From Campylobacteraceae bacterium (GTDB lineage: Bacteria > Campylobacterota > Campylobacteria > Campylobacterales > Sulfurospirillaceae), in NCBI GenBank assembly GCA_019162915.1, contig JAFLKZ010000002.1:3992-29029 (forward strand): a stretch of 25,038 nucleotides of DNA, given 5' to 3'. Below, in pieces: positions 23,600-25,038 of this stretch. Position 1 is the first letter of the stretch, and every line of letters begins with the position of its first letter. The notes below the pieces were generated by a model that worked only from the letters and a program-made list of their open reading frames with translations, ran no database searches and was not told the origin of the DNA. A program made the position numbers and the translations under genes.

Positions 23600-25038
23600 C
23601 ATCATCACCAGATTTTTTCATATTGTTTTTAGGGAAAGGTGAAACGTCTGTAAAATACTCCATAACGCCATTGACTCTACGAGAACCAACACCTTCTGGA
23701 ATTTTAAATTCTCTTGGCGTTTCAGGATGCAATTCTACATACTTTTTCATAAAATTGGCAAAAGCAGGACCAGCGGCTCGACCACCTGTTTCACCTTTTG
23801 TCAAAGGCGTGTTATTGTCATTGCCGTACCATGTGAGCACTTCGACTTCTGGTGAAAATCCACAAAACCAAACATCCACGTTACTATTGGTCGTACCTGT
23901 TTTTCCAGCGATTTCTGTGCCATTAACTTGAGCATTTCTACCCGTTCCCCGCTTCACCACTTCTCGAAGCATATCAACCATCAAAAAGCTCTGTTTAGCT
24001 GAAGTAATAGTCTGCCGTTTAGCTTCATATATTTTTTCTTCGCCTTGTCGATTGATGACACGTTTTACCAATAAAGGCTCTACTTTTACACCATAATTTG
24101 GGAACATTGAGTAAAAGCTACTATATTCAAGCGGTGAAATACCAAAGCTTCCCAAAGCAATTGAAAGGTCATGTGGAATATTTTTAAAGCCATCTTTTTT
24201 AAATTCTTTCGTCACGCTATCGAGCCCTAGCAAAGAGAGAAGATTGATGGTTGCTAGATTTCTTGAGTGAACTAGTGCCTCTTTGAGCGTGATTAAACCT
24301 TCAAAATCATTTTCATAATTTTTAGGCTTCCACTCTTCATCGGTTTCACTGTTCGTATAGGTACGAGAAATATCAGGTATTTCTGATAGAGGAGAATATC
24401 CCCAATCCAACGCTTTTTGGTATAAAAATGGCTTAAAACTACTGCCAGGTTGTCTTTTACTTTGCGTAGCACGGTTAAAACTGCTCTTCGCATAATCAAC
24501 GCCACCAACAAGTGCTAAAATATTGCCTGAATTATTTTCCATGACAACCATTGCCCCATTTAATTCAGAGTGATTGCCATCTTTTGACCTTGAAATAATG
24601 CCACTATACCCTAGCTTTAATGACTCTTGCGCTAAAGATTGGAGCTTTAAATCAATGCTAAGATGTATTTGATAACCACCTTTTTTAAGATCATCGTACT
24701 GTGCATTCATGATTTTAACCACTTCATCCACGACATAAGGTGCTTTATTTTGTGTCAATGTTTCATCAAAAACAATCGGTTGTTCTAGTGTTGCTCTCGC
24801 ATATTCACTTTCATTAATCCAACCTAAATTATGTAGTCTTGCAATAACTTGGTTAGCTCTTCCCAAAGATAAATCCATATGCCTCGTAGGGTCATAGGAG
24901 CTCGGAGCTTTAGGAAGTCCAACTAAAATCGCAATCTCTTTAAGACTTAGCGCATCAAGTGATTTATTAAAATATCCAAGGGCTGCCGTTTTGATACCAT
25001 AATAGCCATGTCCAAAATAAACATGGTTAAAATAGCGC
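23583..25038 (-). CDS. PBP1A-type bifunctional peptidoglycan synthase, 3' part
   Basis: The frame runs to the window edge, so the N-terminus, membrane anchor and first glycosyltransferase motifs are missing; 484 residues are visible. It begins with RYFNHVYFGHGYYGIKTAA and ends the GT51 domain at ILVGLPKAPSSYDPTRH. The transpeptidase has the serine acyl-enzyme motif SSFK (about visible residue 199), SRN as second motif (about 258) and KTGTT (about 379). It polymerises and cross-links murein in the periplasm. Campylobacter names such as pbpA and E. coli mrcA would both fit. The extreme C-terminus (KKSGDDGGLMF) is short and unstructured. Confidence 0.93.
   Translation of the reverse strand, partial: RYFNHVYFGHGYYGIKTAALGYFNKSLDALSLKEIAILVGLPKAPSSYDPTRHMDLSLGRANQVIARLHNLGWINESEYARATLEQPIVFDETLTQNKAPYVVDEVVKIMNAQYDDLKKGGYQIHLSIDLKLQSLAQESLKLGYSGIISRSKDGNHSELNGAMVVMENNSGNILALVGGVDYAKSSFNRATQSKRQPGSSFKPFLYQKALDWGYSPLSEIPDISRTYTNSETDEEWKPKNYENDFEGLITLKEALVHSRNLATINLLSLLGLDSVTKEFKKDGFKNIPHDLSIALGSFGISPLEYSSFYSMFPNYGVKVEPLLVKRVINRQGEEKIYEAKRQTITSAKQSFLMVDMLREVVKRGTGRNAQVNGTEIAGKTGTTNSNVDVWFCGFSPEVEVLTWYGNDNNTPLTKGETGGRAAGPAFANFMKKYVELHPETPREFKIPEGVGSRRVNGVMEYFTDVSPFPKNNMKKSGDDGGLMF

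Overview
The window looks like chromosomal DNA of a Campylobacterota bacterium, most likely a free-living genus such as Sulfurospirillum. The DNA is AT-rich and densely coded. The block from glnA to rplS (cheZ, U32 protein, purE, DUF3972 protein, glyQ, Nif3-like, FlgZ-like zinc ribbon, waaA, RluA-type synthase, ffh, rpsP, khpA, rimM, trmD, rplS) follows, as I recall it, the order of the corresponding Campylobacter jejuni region. The genus is inferred; the phylum is well supported. No tRNA, rRNA, insertion sequence, CRISPR array or prophage was seen, and no gene-free stretch exceeds 300 bases.

Left part (1-10218). The 3' part of a LysR-type regulator ends convergently against a minus-strand operon pyrB-pabB-pabC-pepF-small SspB-like protein, whose genes overlap or abut and mostly use GTG or TTG starts. 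Next come a secreted glycine-zipper protein (+) whose 3' end overlaps bioD (-), a small four-helix membrane protein with a clear terminator, and a divergent pair: an AraC/GyrI-type regulator (-), apparently read from a leaderless mRNA, and a class I/II aminotransferase (+). The aminotransferase ends convergently against a DUF89 protein.

Middle part (10304-21157). Fifteen minus-strand genes form one very long tightly packed array, from cheZ down to rplS. It mixes chemotaxis and flagellar control (CheZ, FlgZ-like), purine synthesis (PurE), tRNA charging and modification (GlyQ, U32/TrhP-like, TrmD, RluA-type), LPS Kdo transfer (WaaA), protein targeting (Ffh) and ribosome biogenesis (S16, KhpA, RimM, L19). 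A second promoter lies in front of ffh and a terminator candidate follows rplS.

Right part (21244-25038). Divergent from cheZ lies a PHP-family histidinol-phosphatase-like gene, then glnA with its own promoter. A strong bidirectional terminator separates glnA from the 3' part of a PBP1A-type peptidoglycan synthase, which runs off the window.

The gene content is mainly housekeeping and I see no evident new multi-gene system. The strongest unexplained signal is a short palindrome, TTACATGTAA, found 11 times (15 times in the relaxed 8-base form) in 25 kb against roughly 0.1 expected. It lies mostly inside genes in several codon frames, and two copies are fused into a 26-bp perfect palindrome between ffh and rpsP. 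This resembles a highly iterated palindrome, uptake-type or methylation-linked sequence. Other points of interest are an SspB-like ClpXP-adaptor candidate, a CheZ with CheY-docking-like peptides at both ends, and a glutamine synthetase with Phe at the adenylylation site.
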